The translations under genes were made by a program, and so were the position numbers. The notes below the pieces were generated by a model. It worked only from the letters and a program-made list of their open reading frames with translations, ran no database searches and had not been told where the DNA came from. A stretch of 33,338 nt of DNA from JAPOQD01 sp964620555 (lineage in GTDB: Bacteria; Pseudomonadota; Gammaproteobacteria; Pseudomonadales; Halieaceae), in NCBI GenBank assembly GCA_964620555.1, contig CAZUGZ010000025.1:1-33338 (forward strand), in the 5' to 3' direction. The stretch's first letter is position 1, and each line of letters starts with the position of its first letter. Positions 7,197-15,209 of the stretch are shown here, one piece after another.

Positions 7197-8060
7197 TCAG
7201 CGCCGCGGCAACAGCAGCAGCGGGTCCAGGGGGCGGCCGCTGCGACGGATTTCAAAATGCAGTTTCACCGAATCGGTGGCGCTGTCACCCTTTTCAGCGA
7301 TGCGCTGGCCCGCGGCAACCCGTTCCCCCTCCCCTACCAGCAGGCGTCGATTGTAGCCATAGGCACTCAGGAATACCTCGTTGTGCTTGACGATCAGCAG
7401 GTTGCCGTAACCGACGATACCACTGCCCGCATACACCACTTCTCCAGGCGCTGCGGCAACCACCGGATCTCCCTCTTTGCCACTGATAGCGATACCTTTG
7501 TGGGCTTCACCGAGAAAGCCCTTGACCACTTTCCCCGTGGTTGGCCAACGCCAGGCGATGGAACCCGCGGCAGCGGGCTTTTGTGCCACGGCAGCGGCAG
7601 CCGTGGTGGGTTTGGCAGCGGCAGCAGGTTTGTCGGTGGCAGCAGGTTTGCCGGTGGCGGCAGGTTTGTCGGTGGCGGCGGGTTTGCCGGTGGCGGCCGC
7701 CTTGTCGGAAGCGGCGGCCCTGGCTGTCGGGGGTCTGGTCGCCACCGGTGTACCGGCCGTGCCGGTCAATACCAGTCGCTGGTCCGGATAAATGGTAAAA
7801 GGTGCGCCAATGCGGTTGGCTTTGGCCAGTTGGCGGAAGTCAACGCCAAAACGAAAGGCGATCGAGTACAGCGTGTCCCCCTTGACCACGACGTAATGAC
7901 GGGGTGTGTCGGGAACGGTAGTGGAAATCACCGAAACAGCCGGCGCAGAAGCTCTTGCTCCACGCTGTTCCACGGGTGCGCGAGGCTCTCCGGCACAACC
8001 GGCCAACAGACCGGGCAGCACCCCCAACGCGACCACCAGGCCGCAAAAGCGGGCTCTCAT
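7197..8060 (-). CDS. nlpD: LysM/M23 lipoprotein NlpD
   Basis: A 287-residue outer-membrane lipoprotein that activates a periplasmic peptidoglycan amidase (AmiC in E. coli) during cell separation. The signal peptide ends at the lipobox LAGC (C22). A LysM peptidoglycan-binding domain spans about 55-98 (HYVVVKGDTLYSIAFRFGV), a repeat linker rich in KPAATG/KPAATD spans about 118-150, and the M23/LytM domain runs from about 172 to the end. The metalloprotease residues are degenerate: HKGIAIS lacks the aspartate of HxxxD, and LHFEIR lacks the first histidine of HxH. That is expected for NlpD/EnvC activators. The start at 8060 overlaps the DUF368 stop as ATGA. rpoS, normally next, is inverted. Confidence 0.93.
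   Translation of the reverse strand: MRARFCGLVVALGVLPGLLAGCAGEPRAPVEQRGARASAPAVSVISTTVPDTPRHYVVVKGDTLYSIAFRFGVDFRQLAKANRIGAPFTIYPDQRLVLTGTAGTPVATRPPTARAAASDKAAATGKPAATDKPAATGKPAATDKPAAAAKPTTAAAAVAQKPAAAGSIAWRWPTTGKVVKGFLGEAHKGIAISGKEGDPVVAAAPGEVVYAGSGIVGYGNLLIVKHNEVFLSAYGYNRRLLVGEGERVAAGQRIAEKGDSATDSVKLHFEIRRSGRPLDPLLLLPRR
7617..7709 (-). repeat. In-gene 18-bp tandem repeat in nlpD
   Basis: About five 18-bp units encode alternating KPAATG and KPAATD hexapeptides in the linker between the LysM and M23 domains, so the DNA period is effectively 36 bp. In-frame copy-number change would alter linker length without breaking the protein. Confidence 0.8.
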
Positions 8061-8977
8061 GCCTGCGATTGTCCCCATTTCCTCTCCAACCACCAGACCA
8101 GCACCATACCGGCAACAGCCAACAGCAGACAGGATACCATCAACGGGTCGTTACCTGTGCTCACCAGGTACTGCGTCGGGGAAGCCGGCAACTGGCGAAC
8201 CGGCGCATCCGCCCCCGGGGCACCGAACTGCGCGGCCGCTGCAACTTTCCAGGGCCAGACTGCCGCCAGGGAACCCAGTAGAAAGCCGGTGAGTACGGCC
8301 ATGACCAACACCCGGAAGCGTTCCAGTAACCAGTGCAACAGCCGGCTGAAAACTGCCAGCCCCACTGCGGCTCCGGTCAGGAACACGCCCAGGAAGTACC
8401 AGTCGAAATCCTTGAGCGCCAGCAACATGCTGGGATACATGCCCAGCAGCAGCAACAGGAAGCTGCCGGAAATGCCCGGCAGAATCATGGCGCAAATGGC
8501 GATGAAACCGGCCAGGAAAATTCCCGCAGGACCGGGCAGGAAATCGATACCGGGCGCCAGCGCGATAGACAGGGCAACGCCGGTCCCGAGCAGTACCGCC
8601 ATGACTTCCCGCCAGCGCCAACGGCTCACCCGCTTCAGCAACACCAACCCGGAGGCCAGAATCAGGCCGAAGAAAAATCCCCACAGTGGTTCCGGATAGT
8701 GTTCCATAACCCAACTCAGCAATCTGGCCAGAGAAAACAGACTGGTGGCGATACCACCCAGCAGCACCAGCAGGAAGCCACCGTTGATGTGCCGCCAAAA
8801 TCCCACCGGATCGCCCCGCAGCAACATCTTCATTGCCGCCAGGTCAACGCTCCGGATGCTGCTGAGCAGGGTCGGATAGATACCGCTGATAAAGGCGATG
8901 GTGCCGCCGGAAACGCCCGGAACGATGTCCGCTGCCCCCATGGCCAGCCCGCGCAGGAAAATGCCCACCGTAGTCAT
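8057..8977 (-). CDS. DUF368 membrane protein (PopT-like)
   Basis: A 306-residue polytopic inner-membrane protein with about eight hydrophobic segments. It carries two copies of the DUF368 signature: PGVSGG at 20-25 and PGISGS at 167-172, in repeat halves of the protein. DUF368 proteins (PopT in Vibrio cholerae) have been reported as undecaprenyl-phosphate translocases that return the C55 carrier to the cytoplasmic face. That role would match uppS and the isoprenoid genes of the same block, but it is inferred from the family. The gene follows pcm after nine bases, and its stop overlaps the nlpD start (ATGA), so it is translationally coupled to nlpD. It is not part of the pcm-nlpD junction in E. 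coli or Pseudomonas. Confidence 0.9.
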   Translation of the reverse strand: MTTVGIFLRGLAMGAADIVPGVSGGTIAFISGIYPTLLSSIRSVDLAAMKMLLRGDPVGFWRHINGGFLLVLLGGIATSLFSLARLLSWVMEHYPEPLWGFFFGLILASGLVLLKRVSRWRWREVMAVLLGTGVALSIALAPGIDFLPGPAGIFLAGFIAICAMILPGISGSFLLLLLGMYPSMLLALKDFDWYFLGVFLTGAAVGLAVFSRLLHWLLERFRVLVMAVLTGFLLGSLAAVWPWKVAAAAQFGAPGADAPVRQLPASPTQYLVSTGNDPLMVSCLLLAVAGMVLVWWLERKWGQSQA

Positions 8978-8986
8978 GGTCTCAAG

Positions 8987-9637
8987 CTAGCTCTGCACAC
9001 CGGAAAGCAACGGCACGAAGCGGACCTTATCCTTGCTCTCCACCTCGATACCCGACTCAGTGCGCCTTGCCACCTGCAAATCCTGGATATCGCGTCCTAC
9101 CGGAATCACCAGTCGCCCACCGATCTCCAACTGGCTGGTCAAAGCCGCGGGGATATCCTCGGGTGCGGCGGTACACAATATGCCGCTATAGGGAGCGTGG
9201 GTGTCCCACCCCATGCTTCCATCGCTGTGGCTGTAGCGCACATTGCCGAGGCGAAGCGAACGCAGGCGCTCGCGCGCCTGCGTCTGCAGGGGCCCGATCC
9301 GCTCGGTGGTATAGACCCGGCCTACCAGCTGGGCGAGCACTGCGGTCTGGTAACCGGAACCGGTGCCGATCTCCAGCACGTCATCGATGGGTCCGTCCGC
9401 CAACAGGAGTTCTGTCATGCGGGCCACGATATAGGGCTGGGACAGGGTCTGGGAATAGCCGATGGGCAGCGCGGTGTCTTCGTAGGCTCGCTGGGACAGG
9501 GCTTCATCCAGGAACAGGTGGCGCGGGGTGTCGCGCATTACCTCCAATACCGATGGATTGCGAACACCCAACTCCCGCAGGCGCGCAACCATGCGTTCGC
9601 GGGTTCTCAGGGAAGTCATTCCAATACCCTGCTGCAT
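8987..9637 (-). CDS. pcm: Protein-L-isoaspartate O-methyltransferase
   Basis: A 216-residue enzyme that methylates L-isoaspartyl residues using S-adenosylmethionine, starting repair of aged proteins. Motif I is VLEIGTGSGYQ at 87-97, and the PCMT signature YSQTLSQPYIVARM lies at 61-74. The ATG at 9637 is preferred because GAGGA lies about five bases upstream; an ATG six codons further in lacks such a site. The stationary-phase repair role suits the usual surE-pcm-nlpD-rpoS neighbourhood, but here surE and truD are missing on its upstream side and ispF lies only 25 nt away. Confidence 0.96.
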   Translation of the reverse strand: MQQGIGMTSLRTRERMVARLRELGVRNPSVLEVMRDTPRHLFLDEALSQRAYEDTALPIGYSQTLSQPYIVARMTELLLADGPIDDVLEIGTGSGYQTAVLAQLVGRVYTTERIGPLQTQARERLRSLRLGNVRYSHSDGSMGWDTHAPYSGILCTAAPEDIPAALTSQLEIGGRLVIPVGRDIQDLQVARRTESGIEVESKDKVRFVPLLSGVQS

Positions 9638-9662
9638 GCTATCCTCGGACCGGACCTGCTCT

Positions 9663-10157
9663 TTACCTGCCCGGGTTCTTTTCGCCGCTGCCATCGAGCA
9701 GCACCACGGCATGGGCGGCAATGCCCTGCCCGCTGCCGACAAAACCCAGACCTTCGCTGGTGGTTGCCTTGACACTGACCCGGGCAGTATCCGCACCCAT
9801 ATCGGCAGCCAGGTTGGCAACCATGGACGGCACGTGCGCCGCCATTTTCGGGGCCTCGGCGACCAGGGTCAGGTCCGCGTTGCCCAACCGGTAACCGGCG
9901 CTAGCGACTCGTTTCATCACCAGCCGCAACAGGTGACGGCTGTCGGCGTTGGCCCAGGCGGGGTCCGTATCCGGAAACAGGGCGCCGATGTCACCGGCGC
10001 CGATTGCACCCAACAGGGCATCGCACAGCGCATGGACCAACACGTCACCGTCGGAATGTGCCAGCAGGCCCCGATGGTGGGCGATGCGAACGCCACCGAG
10101 GATCACGAAATCGCCGTCACCGAAGCGGTGTACATCGTAACCGTGGCCAATTCTCAT
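9663..10157 (-). CDS. ispF: MECDP synthase IspF
   Basis: This 164-residue enzyme (2-C-methyl-D-erythritol 2,4-cyclodiphosphate synthase) catalyses the fifth MEP-pathway step, cyclising CDP-ME 2-phosphate with release of CMP. The metal ligands are D8, H10 (GYDVH) and H42 (DVLVHA). The HSDGD and family signature region is intact, as is the C-terminal SVKATTSEGLGFVG. It forms a homotrimer in other bacteria. Its ATG overlaps the ispD stop (ATGA), so the two consecutive-pathway enzymes are coupled. Confidence 0.98.
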   Translation of the reverse strand: MRIGHGYDVHRFGDGDFVILGGVRIAHHRGLLAHSDGDVLVHALCDALLGAIGAGDIGALFPDTDPAWANADSRHLLRLVMKRVASAGYRLGNADLTLVAEAPKMAAHVPSMVANLAADMGADTARVSVKATTSEGLGFVGSGQGIAAHAVVLLDGSGEKNPGR

Positions 10158-10858
10158 GCGCTGCCCTCCCGCTGCAGCCAGGCTTCTGCCCGCAGCAAAT
10201 CCTGCGCCACCGTGATCTTGATATTGCCGGCGTCACCGGCGATCAGACGCGGACTGAAACCGGCCCGTTCCACGGCCGCCGCTTCATCGGTAACCACGCT
10301 GCCGCTGCGCCGGGCGCTGCTCAATGCATCGAGCAGCAACTGAAAGCGGAACATTTGTGGCGTTTGCGCCAACCACAGCCGCCTTCGGTCCAGGGTGGCG
10401 CTGACCCGCTGTTGCCGGTCGGCGCGCTTGACGGTGTCCCCCACCGGGCAGGCCAACAGGCCTCCCACCTCGTCGTCGTGCAGCGCCCCGGCCAGATTCT
10501 GCAGATCCTGCTGTCTGATGCAGGGCCGGGCGGCGTCGTGAACCAACACCCAGTCCCCCGCCTCGGCCCATTCCGACAGCGCCCGCAATGCTTCCAGTAC
10601 CGAATCCGCGCGCTGTTCGCCACCGCTGCAACGGGCAATCCGGGGGTCCTGTGCCACGCTGAGGCGGCTGAACTGTCCATCCTCGGGATGCAGGGCCACC
10701 ATCACGGTCCGCAGCCTGTTCCAGGACAGCAGTCTGCTCAGGGATTGCTCGATCACCGTCTGCCCCAGCAGCGGCAGGTATTGTTTGGGGCAATCACCCC
10801 CCATGCGGGTACCCCGTCCCGCCGCCGGCACCACCCCCCAATACGTCGGCTCATTCAC
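10154..10858 (-). CDS. ispD: CDP-ME synthase IspD
   Basis: A 234-residue cytidylyltransferase (2-C-methyl-D-erythritol 4-phosphate cytidylyltransferase) of the MEP isoprenoid pathway. The nucleotide-binding signature PAAGRGTRMGGDCPKQY spans 11-27, with the catalytic arginine and lysine of the family inside it. VHDAARP near 107-113 is the second hallmark. Length is normal (E. coli 236). Its ATG overlaps the ftsB stop by four bases and its stop overlaps the ispF start, giving a continuous ftsB-ispD-ispF coupled unit. Confidence 0.98.
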   Translation of the reverse strand: MNEPTYWGVVPAAGRGTRMGGDCPKQYLPLLGQTVIEQSLSRLLSWNRLRTVMVALHPEDGQFSRLSVAQDPRIARCSGGEQRADSVLEALRALSEWAEAGDWVLVHDAARPCIRQQDLQNLAGALHDDEVGGLLACPVGDTVKRADRQQRVSATLDRRRLWLAQTPQMFRFQLLLDALSSARRSGSVVTDEAAAVERAGFSPRLIAGDAGNIKITVAQDLLRAEAWLQREGSA

Positions 10859-11145
10859 TGGGGTGGGCGATCTTCCTGCTCGACGATCTGATAGTAGGTC
10901 TCCCCTTCCTTGATCAGGCCCAGATCCTCGCGGGCCCGTTCTTCCAGACTTCCCAATCCCTGCTGCAGCTCGATCACTTCCAGTTCCAGGGCGCGGTTGC
11001 GCTGGCTCAATTGTTCATTGTGCTGCTGTTGCCGTTCGATTTCGGCCTGCAGGCGCCGTAACTCCGTTTTACTCCCCTCACTCAACCACAAACGATATTG
11101 CAGCACCGCCAACAACACCAGCAACAGCAGAAACAGCCATCTCAT
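10855..11145 (-). CDS. ftsB: Cell division protein FtsB
   Basis: A 96-residue bitopic divisome protein that forms the FtsQLB complex. A short cytoplasmic MRW is followed by one transmembrane helix (about residues 4-20), then a periplasmic coiled coil (about 25-68, rich in Q/E/L heptads), then the conserved EERAREDLGLIKEGETYY block. Length is close to E. coli FtsB (103). It lies between eno and ispD as in most gammaproteobacteria and is coupled to ispD by ATGA overlap. Confidence 0.95.
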   Translation of the reverse strand: MRWLFLLLLVLLAVLQYRLWLSEGSKTELRRLQAEIERQQQHNEQLSQRNRALELEVIELQQGLGSLEERAREDLGLIKEGETYYQIVEQEDRPPQ

Positions 11146-11175
11146 GGCAAACCGACCCCGGCGATGACAGCGGCT

Positions 11176-12468
11176 TCAGGTCGCGGCGAGAAGTTCGGCG
11201 CGACCACGATAGGGTGCCCGTTCCTGCAGTTCGGCTTCGATGCGCAGCAGTCGATTGTACTTGGCCACCCGGTCGGAGCGACACAGCGAGCCGGTCTTGA
11301 TTTGCCCCGCCGCGGTGGCCACGGCGAGGTCGGCGATGGTATTGTCTTCGGTTTCTCCAGAGCGGTGGGATATCACCACCCGGTAACCGGCCTCCCGGGC
11401 CATGGCAATGGCGTCCAGGGTCTCACTGAGAGTGCCTACCTGGTTGAACTTGATCAGGATACCGTTGGCCACACCGCGGGCGATACCCTCGCCAAGAATC
11501 CCGCAATCGGTGACGAACAGATCATCGCCAATCAGTTGCAGCCGTTGCCCCACCCTGTCGGTCAGCAGTTTCCAACCATCCCAGTCCGCCTCATCCATTC
11601 CGTCCTCGATGGAAGTGATCGGGTAGTCCGCCGCCAGTTCAGCCAGGTATTCGACAAACTCCGCGCTGCTGTAACTGCAACCTTCACCGCGCAGTTCGTA
11701 GGCGCCGCCGCGGTAGAATTCTGAAGCGGCGCAATCCAGGGCCAGGGTGACATCCCGCTGCAACTGGTAACCGGCCGCGGCCACCGCCTCGGAAATGACT
11801 GCCAGCGCAGCCTCGTTGGAAGGCAGGTCCGGAGCAAAACCGCCCTCGTCTCCCACCGCGGTATTCAGACCCTGGGCAGCCAGCACCCGCTTGAGATGGT
11901 GGAATATTTCCGCACCGGCCCGCAGCGCCTCGGCGAAGCTGGGGGCCGCCACCGGTTGAATCATGAATTCCTGAATATCCACGTTGTTATCCGCATGCTC
12001 GCCGCCATTGAGAATGTTCATCATCGGCATCGGCATCCGGTAGTGCTCGTTACCGGCCAGTTCGGCCAGGTACTGGTACAGCGGCAGATTGCGGCTTCGG
12101 GACGTGGCCCTGGCGGCGGCCAGGGACAGGGGCAGGATGGCGTTGCTCCCCAGCACCGACTTGTTGTCGGTGCCATCGGCCTCGATCATGGCTTGATCCA
12201 GCAGCCGCTGCTGCGCCGCATCCCGACCCAGCAACAGCTCGCGCAGCGGGCCATTGACATTCGCCACCGCCTTGAGCACCCCGCGGCCGAGGTAGCGTCC
12301 CTCGTCACCATCGCGCAATTCCAGCGCCTCGCGGGAGCCGGTGGAAGCACCCGATGGGGCACAGGCCTCGCCGACACTGCCATCGGCCAGCAGAATCTCG
12401 GCCTGAACCGTCGGATTTCCACGGGAATCCAACACCTCGTAGCCTCTTACATCGGCAATCCTGCTCAT
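11176..12468 (-). CDS. eno: Enolase
   Basis: This 430-residue glycolytic enzyme interconverts 2-phosphoglycerate and phosphoenolpyruvate and in many bacteria is also a degradosome partner. Recognisable parts are the N-terminal RGYEVLDSRGNPTV, the loop SGASTG, the NGGEHADNN segment, the active-site stretch GDDLFVTD, the signature LIKFNQVGTLSETL and the SHRSGETEDNTIADLAV loop. The ATG at 12468 was chosen by homology; in-frame upstream codons add a basic stretch that overlaps kdsA and has no enolase character. It starts ten bases after the kdsA stop. Confidence 0.98.
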   Translation of the reverse strand: MSRIADVRGYEVLDSRGNPTVQAEILLADGSVGEACAPSGASTGSREALELRDGDEGRYLGRGVLKAVANVNGPLRELLLGRDAAQQRLLDQAMIEADGTDNKSVLGSNAILPLSLAAARATSRSRNLPLYQYLAELAGNEHYRMPMPMMNILNGGEHADNNVDIQEFMIQPVAAPSFAEALRAGAEIFHHLKRVLAAQGLNTAVGDEGGFAPDLPSNEAALAVISEAVAAAGYQLQRDVTLALDCAASEFYRGGAYELRGEGCSYSSAEFVEYLAELAADYPITSIEDGMDEADWDGWKLLTDRVGQRLQLIGDDLFVTDCGILGEGIARGVANGILIKFNQVGTLSETLDAIAMAREAGYRVVISHRSGETEDNTIADLAVATAAGQIKTGSLCRSDRVAKYNRLLRIEAELQERAPYRGRAELLAAT

Positions 12469-12478
12469 CTGCACACGC

Positions 12479-13363
12479 TCATGTTCCGGCAGTCTCCGGC
12501 GACGCCGACTGCGAGTCGATGTCCAGCACCGGCAGCGATTTGACCGTATCATCAATTGCCTTCATCTGGCGCAGGAATGGCTCCAGCAGAGACAACGGCA
12601 GGGCGCTGGGACCGTCGCATTTCGCCAGCTCGGGCTGGGGGTGGGATTCCACGAACAACCCGGCGAGCCCGATCGCCAGACCGGCCCGGCCGAGTTCCAC
12701 CACTTGCTGCCGGCGGCCACCGGATACGGTGCTCTGCTGGTCACGGCACTGCAGGGCATGGGTGACGTCAAACAGCACGGGCGCCCCCCCGCCGACGTCC
12801 TTGATGGTGCGAAAACCGAGCATGTCCACTACCAGGTTGTCGTAACCGAATTGGGTGCCGCGTTCGCACAACAGCAGTTTCCCGTTTCCGCACTGGCGGA
12901 ATTTCTCCACGATATTGCCCATTTGCCCGGGGCTGAGAAACTGCGGTTTCTTGACGTTGATGACCGCACCTGTTGCCGCCATGGCGCGCACCAGGTCCGT
13001 CTGGCGGGCCAGAAATGCCGGCAACTGAATGACCTCACAGACCTCGGCCGCCGGAGCGGCCTGCCAGGGTTCGTGCACATCGGTCATCACCGGTACGCCG
13101 AATTCCCGTTTCACCTCCGCCAGTATCCCCAGGCCCTCCTCCAGGCCCGGACCACGAAAGGACTGGATCGAGGAGCGATTGGCCTTGTCGAAGGAGGCCT
13201 TGAACACACAGGGGATGCCGAGACGACCGCAAATCTCGACCTGTGCCTGGGCAACCTGCAGTGCAAGCTCGCGCGATTCCAGCACATTGATCCCTCCAAA
13301 CAGGGTGAAGGGCCGGTCGTTGGCCACGGTCAGTGCGGCGACCTCAACGCGTTGGCAGGACAT
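12479..13363 (-). CDS. kdsA: Kdo-8-phosphate synthase KdsA
   Basis: A 294-residue aldolase-type TIM barrel that condenses phosphoenolpyruvate with arabinose 5-phosphate to form Kdo 8-phosphate, the committed step to the Kdo sugar joining lipid A to core polysaccharide. Family hallmarks are FKASFDKANRSS, GVPVMTDVHEP, INVKKPQFLSP and LCERGTQFGYDNLVVDM. The start ATG overlaps the pyrG stop by one base (TAATG). Its presence shows that Kdo is still made although the lipid A genes lpxA, lpxB and lpxD are missing from the neighbouring cluster. Confidence 0.98.
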   Translation of the reverse strand: MSCQRVEVAALTVANDRPFTLFGGINVLESRELALQVAQAQVEICGRLGIPCVFKASFDKANRSSIQSFRGPGLEEGLGILAEVKREFGVPVMTDVHEPWQAAPAAEVCEVIQLPAFLARQTDLVRAMAATGAVINVKKPQFLSPGQMGNIVEKFRQCGNGKLLLCERGTQFGYDNLVVDMLGFRTIKDVGGGAPVLFDVTHALQCRDQQSTVSGGRRQQVVELGRAGLAIGLAGLFVESHPQPELAKCDGPSALPLSLLEPFLRQMKAIDDTVKSLPVLDIDSQSASPETAGT

Positions 13364-14997
13364 TAGTTTGCCGGCGTGGCCCGCTGCGCCAACGCGGCCT
13401 GCACAAAGCCGGTGAACAGCGGATGACCGCCGCGGGGGCGGGAGGTGAACTCGGGGTGAAACTGACAGGCGAGAAACCAGGGATGGTCGGGCAATTCGAT
13501 CATTTCGACCAGGGAGCCATCGGCGGACCGACCGGCAATGCCCAGGCCCGCTTCCTGCAATTGCGGCAAATAGTTGTTGTTCACCTCGTAACGGTGCCGA
13601 TGACGCTCGAGGACGCATTTTCTCGCATAGACATCCCGGGCCCGGGAACCCTCCACCAGGTGACACTCCTGGGCGCCGAGACGCATGGTACCCCCCAGGT
13701 CGGAATCGACATCGCGCAATTCCGTGCTGCCGTCGGAGTTTTGCCACTCGGTAATCAGCGCAATTACCGGGTGGGCGGTAGTGGCCTTGATCTCGGTGCT
13801 GTGGGCGTCATCGAGGCCGGCGACATTGCGCGCAAATTCGATGACCGCCACGTGCATTCCCAGGCAGATGCCCAGGTAGGGCACACGGTTTTCCCGGGCG
13901 TAGCGCACCGCCGCCACCTTGCCTTCGATACCGCGTGTGCCGAAACCACCGGGAACCAGAATCGCATCGGCGCCGTGCAGTAACTCGACGCCCTGTTCCT
14001 CGATCTGCTCGGAATCGATATGCAGGATATTGACCCGCGACAAACTCTGGATCCCCGCATGTTTCAGCGCCTCATTGAGGGATTTGTAGGCATCCAGCAA
14101 ATCCATGTACTTGCCCACCATGGCCACGGTGATTTCTGTCTGGGCCTTTTTTTCGCCGAGCAGCACTTCGTCCCAGTCGCTCAGGTCCGGTGGCGGGCAA
14201 CGCAAACCGAAGCGTTCCACCACGATGTCGTCCAATCCGTTGGCGTGCAACATGGAGGGAATCTCATGAATGGAATCCGCATCCAGCAACGGAATGACGG
14301 CACGGCGTTCCACGTTGGTGAACAGGGCAATCTTGTTGCGCGCGCTCACTTCGATCTGCGCCTCGCAACGGCACAGCAGCACGTCCGGTTGCAGGCCGAT
14401 GGAGCGCAGTTCCTTCACCGAGTGCTGGGTGGGCTTGGTTTTGATCTCGCCGGCGGCCGCGATGTAGGGCACCAGGGTAAGGTGCATGAGCATGGCCCTC
14501 TGCCGCCCCAGTTCAACCACCATCTGCCGGGCCGCTTCCAGGAACGGCAGTCCTTCGATGTCGCCCACGGTGCCGCCGATTTCCACCACGGCGATATCGG
14601 CCCCGCGGGCACCGAGTTCGATGCGGCGTTTGATTTCATCGGTAATGTGAGGAATTACCTGCACCGTGGCGCCGAGGTAATCGCCGCGCCGTTCCTTGCG
14701 CAATACTTCGTTGTAGACCCGACCGGTAGTGAAATTGTTGCTGCGCTTCATGGTGGTGTGGGTAAAACGCTCGTAATGCCCCAGGTCCAGGTCAGTCTCG
14801 GCACCATCTTCGGTAACGAATACCTCACCGTGCTGAAACGGGCTCATGGTCCCGGGATCGACATTGATGTAGGGGTCCAGCTTGAGCAGGGTAATCTCAA
14901 GCCCGCGTTCTTCGAGAATGGTAGCGAGAGAAGCGGCAGCTATACCCTTCCCCAACGAGGAAACCACACCACCGGTGACGAAGACGTATCGCGTCAT
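13363..14997 (-). CDS. pyrG: CTP synthase
   Basis: This 544-residue enzyme (E. coli 545) aminates UTP to CTP using glutamine. The N-terminal amidoligase domain begins TRYVFVTGGVVSSLGKG, with the P-loop-like ATP site. The C-terminal class I glutaminase domain has the nucleophile C378 in GICLGMH, the oxyanion strand GGFGTRG, and the histidine/glutamate pair in FHPEF. The ATG at 14997 is preceded by AAGG about seven bases upstream; a longer open frame runs into the tilS gap but shows no CTP synthase similarity. A 212-nt gap upstream of the start could hold its own promoter, though I find no convincing one. Confidence 0.98.
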   Translation of the reverse strand: MTRYVFVTGGVVSSLGKGIAAASLATILEERGLEITLLKLDPYINVDPGTMSPFQHGEVFVTEDGAETDLDLGHYERFTHTTMKRSNNFTTGRVYNEVLRKERRGDYLGATVQVIPHITDEIKRRIELGARGADIAVVEIGGTVGDIEGLPFLEAARQMVVELGRQRAMLMHLTLVPYIAAAGEIKTKPTQHSVKELRSIGLQPDVLLCRCEAQIEVSARNKIALFTNVERRAVIPLLDADSIHEIPSMLHANGLDDIVVERFGLRCPPPDLSDWDEVLLGEKKAQTEITVAMVGKYMDLLDAYKSLNEALKHAGIQSLSRVNILHIDSEQIEEQGVELLHGADAILVPGGFGTRGIEGKVAAVRYARENRVPYLGICLGMHVAVIEFARNVAGLDDAHSTEIKATTAHPVIALITEWQNSDGSTELRDVDSDLGGTMRLGAQECHLVEGSRARDVYARKCVLERHRHRYEVNNNYLPQLQEAGLGIAGRSADGSLVEMIELPDHPWFLACQFHPEFTSRPRGGHPLFTGFVQAALAQRATPAN

Positions 14998-15168
14998 GCA
15001 AGGCCTTTTCAGCTTGTGTAACTGGCCGCAATCCGGAACCAGGCAACGGGTTACCGGCCCGTTCCCGGCCCGCCAAAGATGGGAGATCAGGGTAACAGAA
15101 AGCTCGATGCCGCTCAATGTTCTGTGCGCGCATTGCAGAAAACAAATACAGTGTCCGGTCGTACATTT

Positions 15169-15190
15169 CCCGATCTGCTGTTGGATCGGG
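15169..15190 (-). other. Hairpin between tilS and pyrG
   Basis: CCCGATC (15169-15175) and GATCGGG (15184-15190) form a 7-bp stem with an 8-nt loop, about 20 bases beyond the tilS stop. No T-run follows on the minus strand, so it is either a Rho-dependent or processing-type 3' end or a leader structure of pyrG. The rest of the 212-nt gap shows nothing I can name. Confidence 0.4.
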
Positions 15191-15209
15191 GGGCCGGCAT
15201 GCCCTGGAC

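Noticed and set aside
8333..9772. Long + strand open frame of 479 codons
   Set aside because: It lies antisense to DUF368 and pcm, is Gln/His/Arg-rich and resembles no protein. It is a shadow of high-GC codon use.
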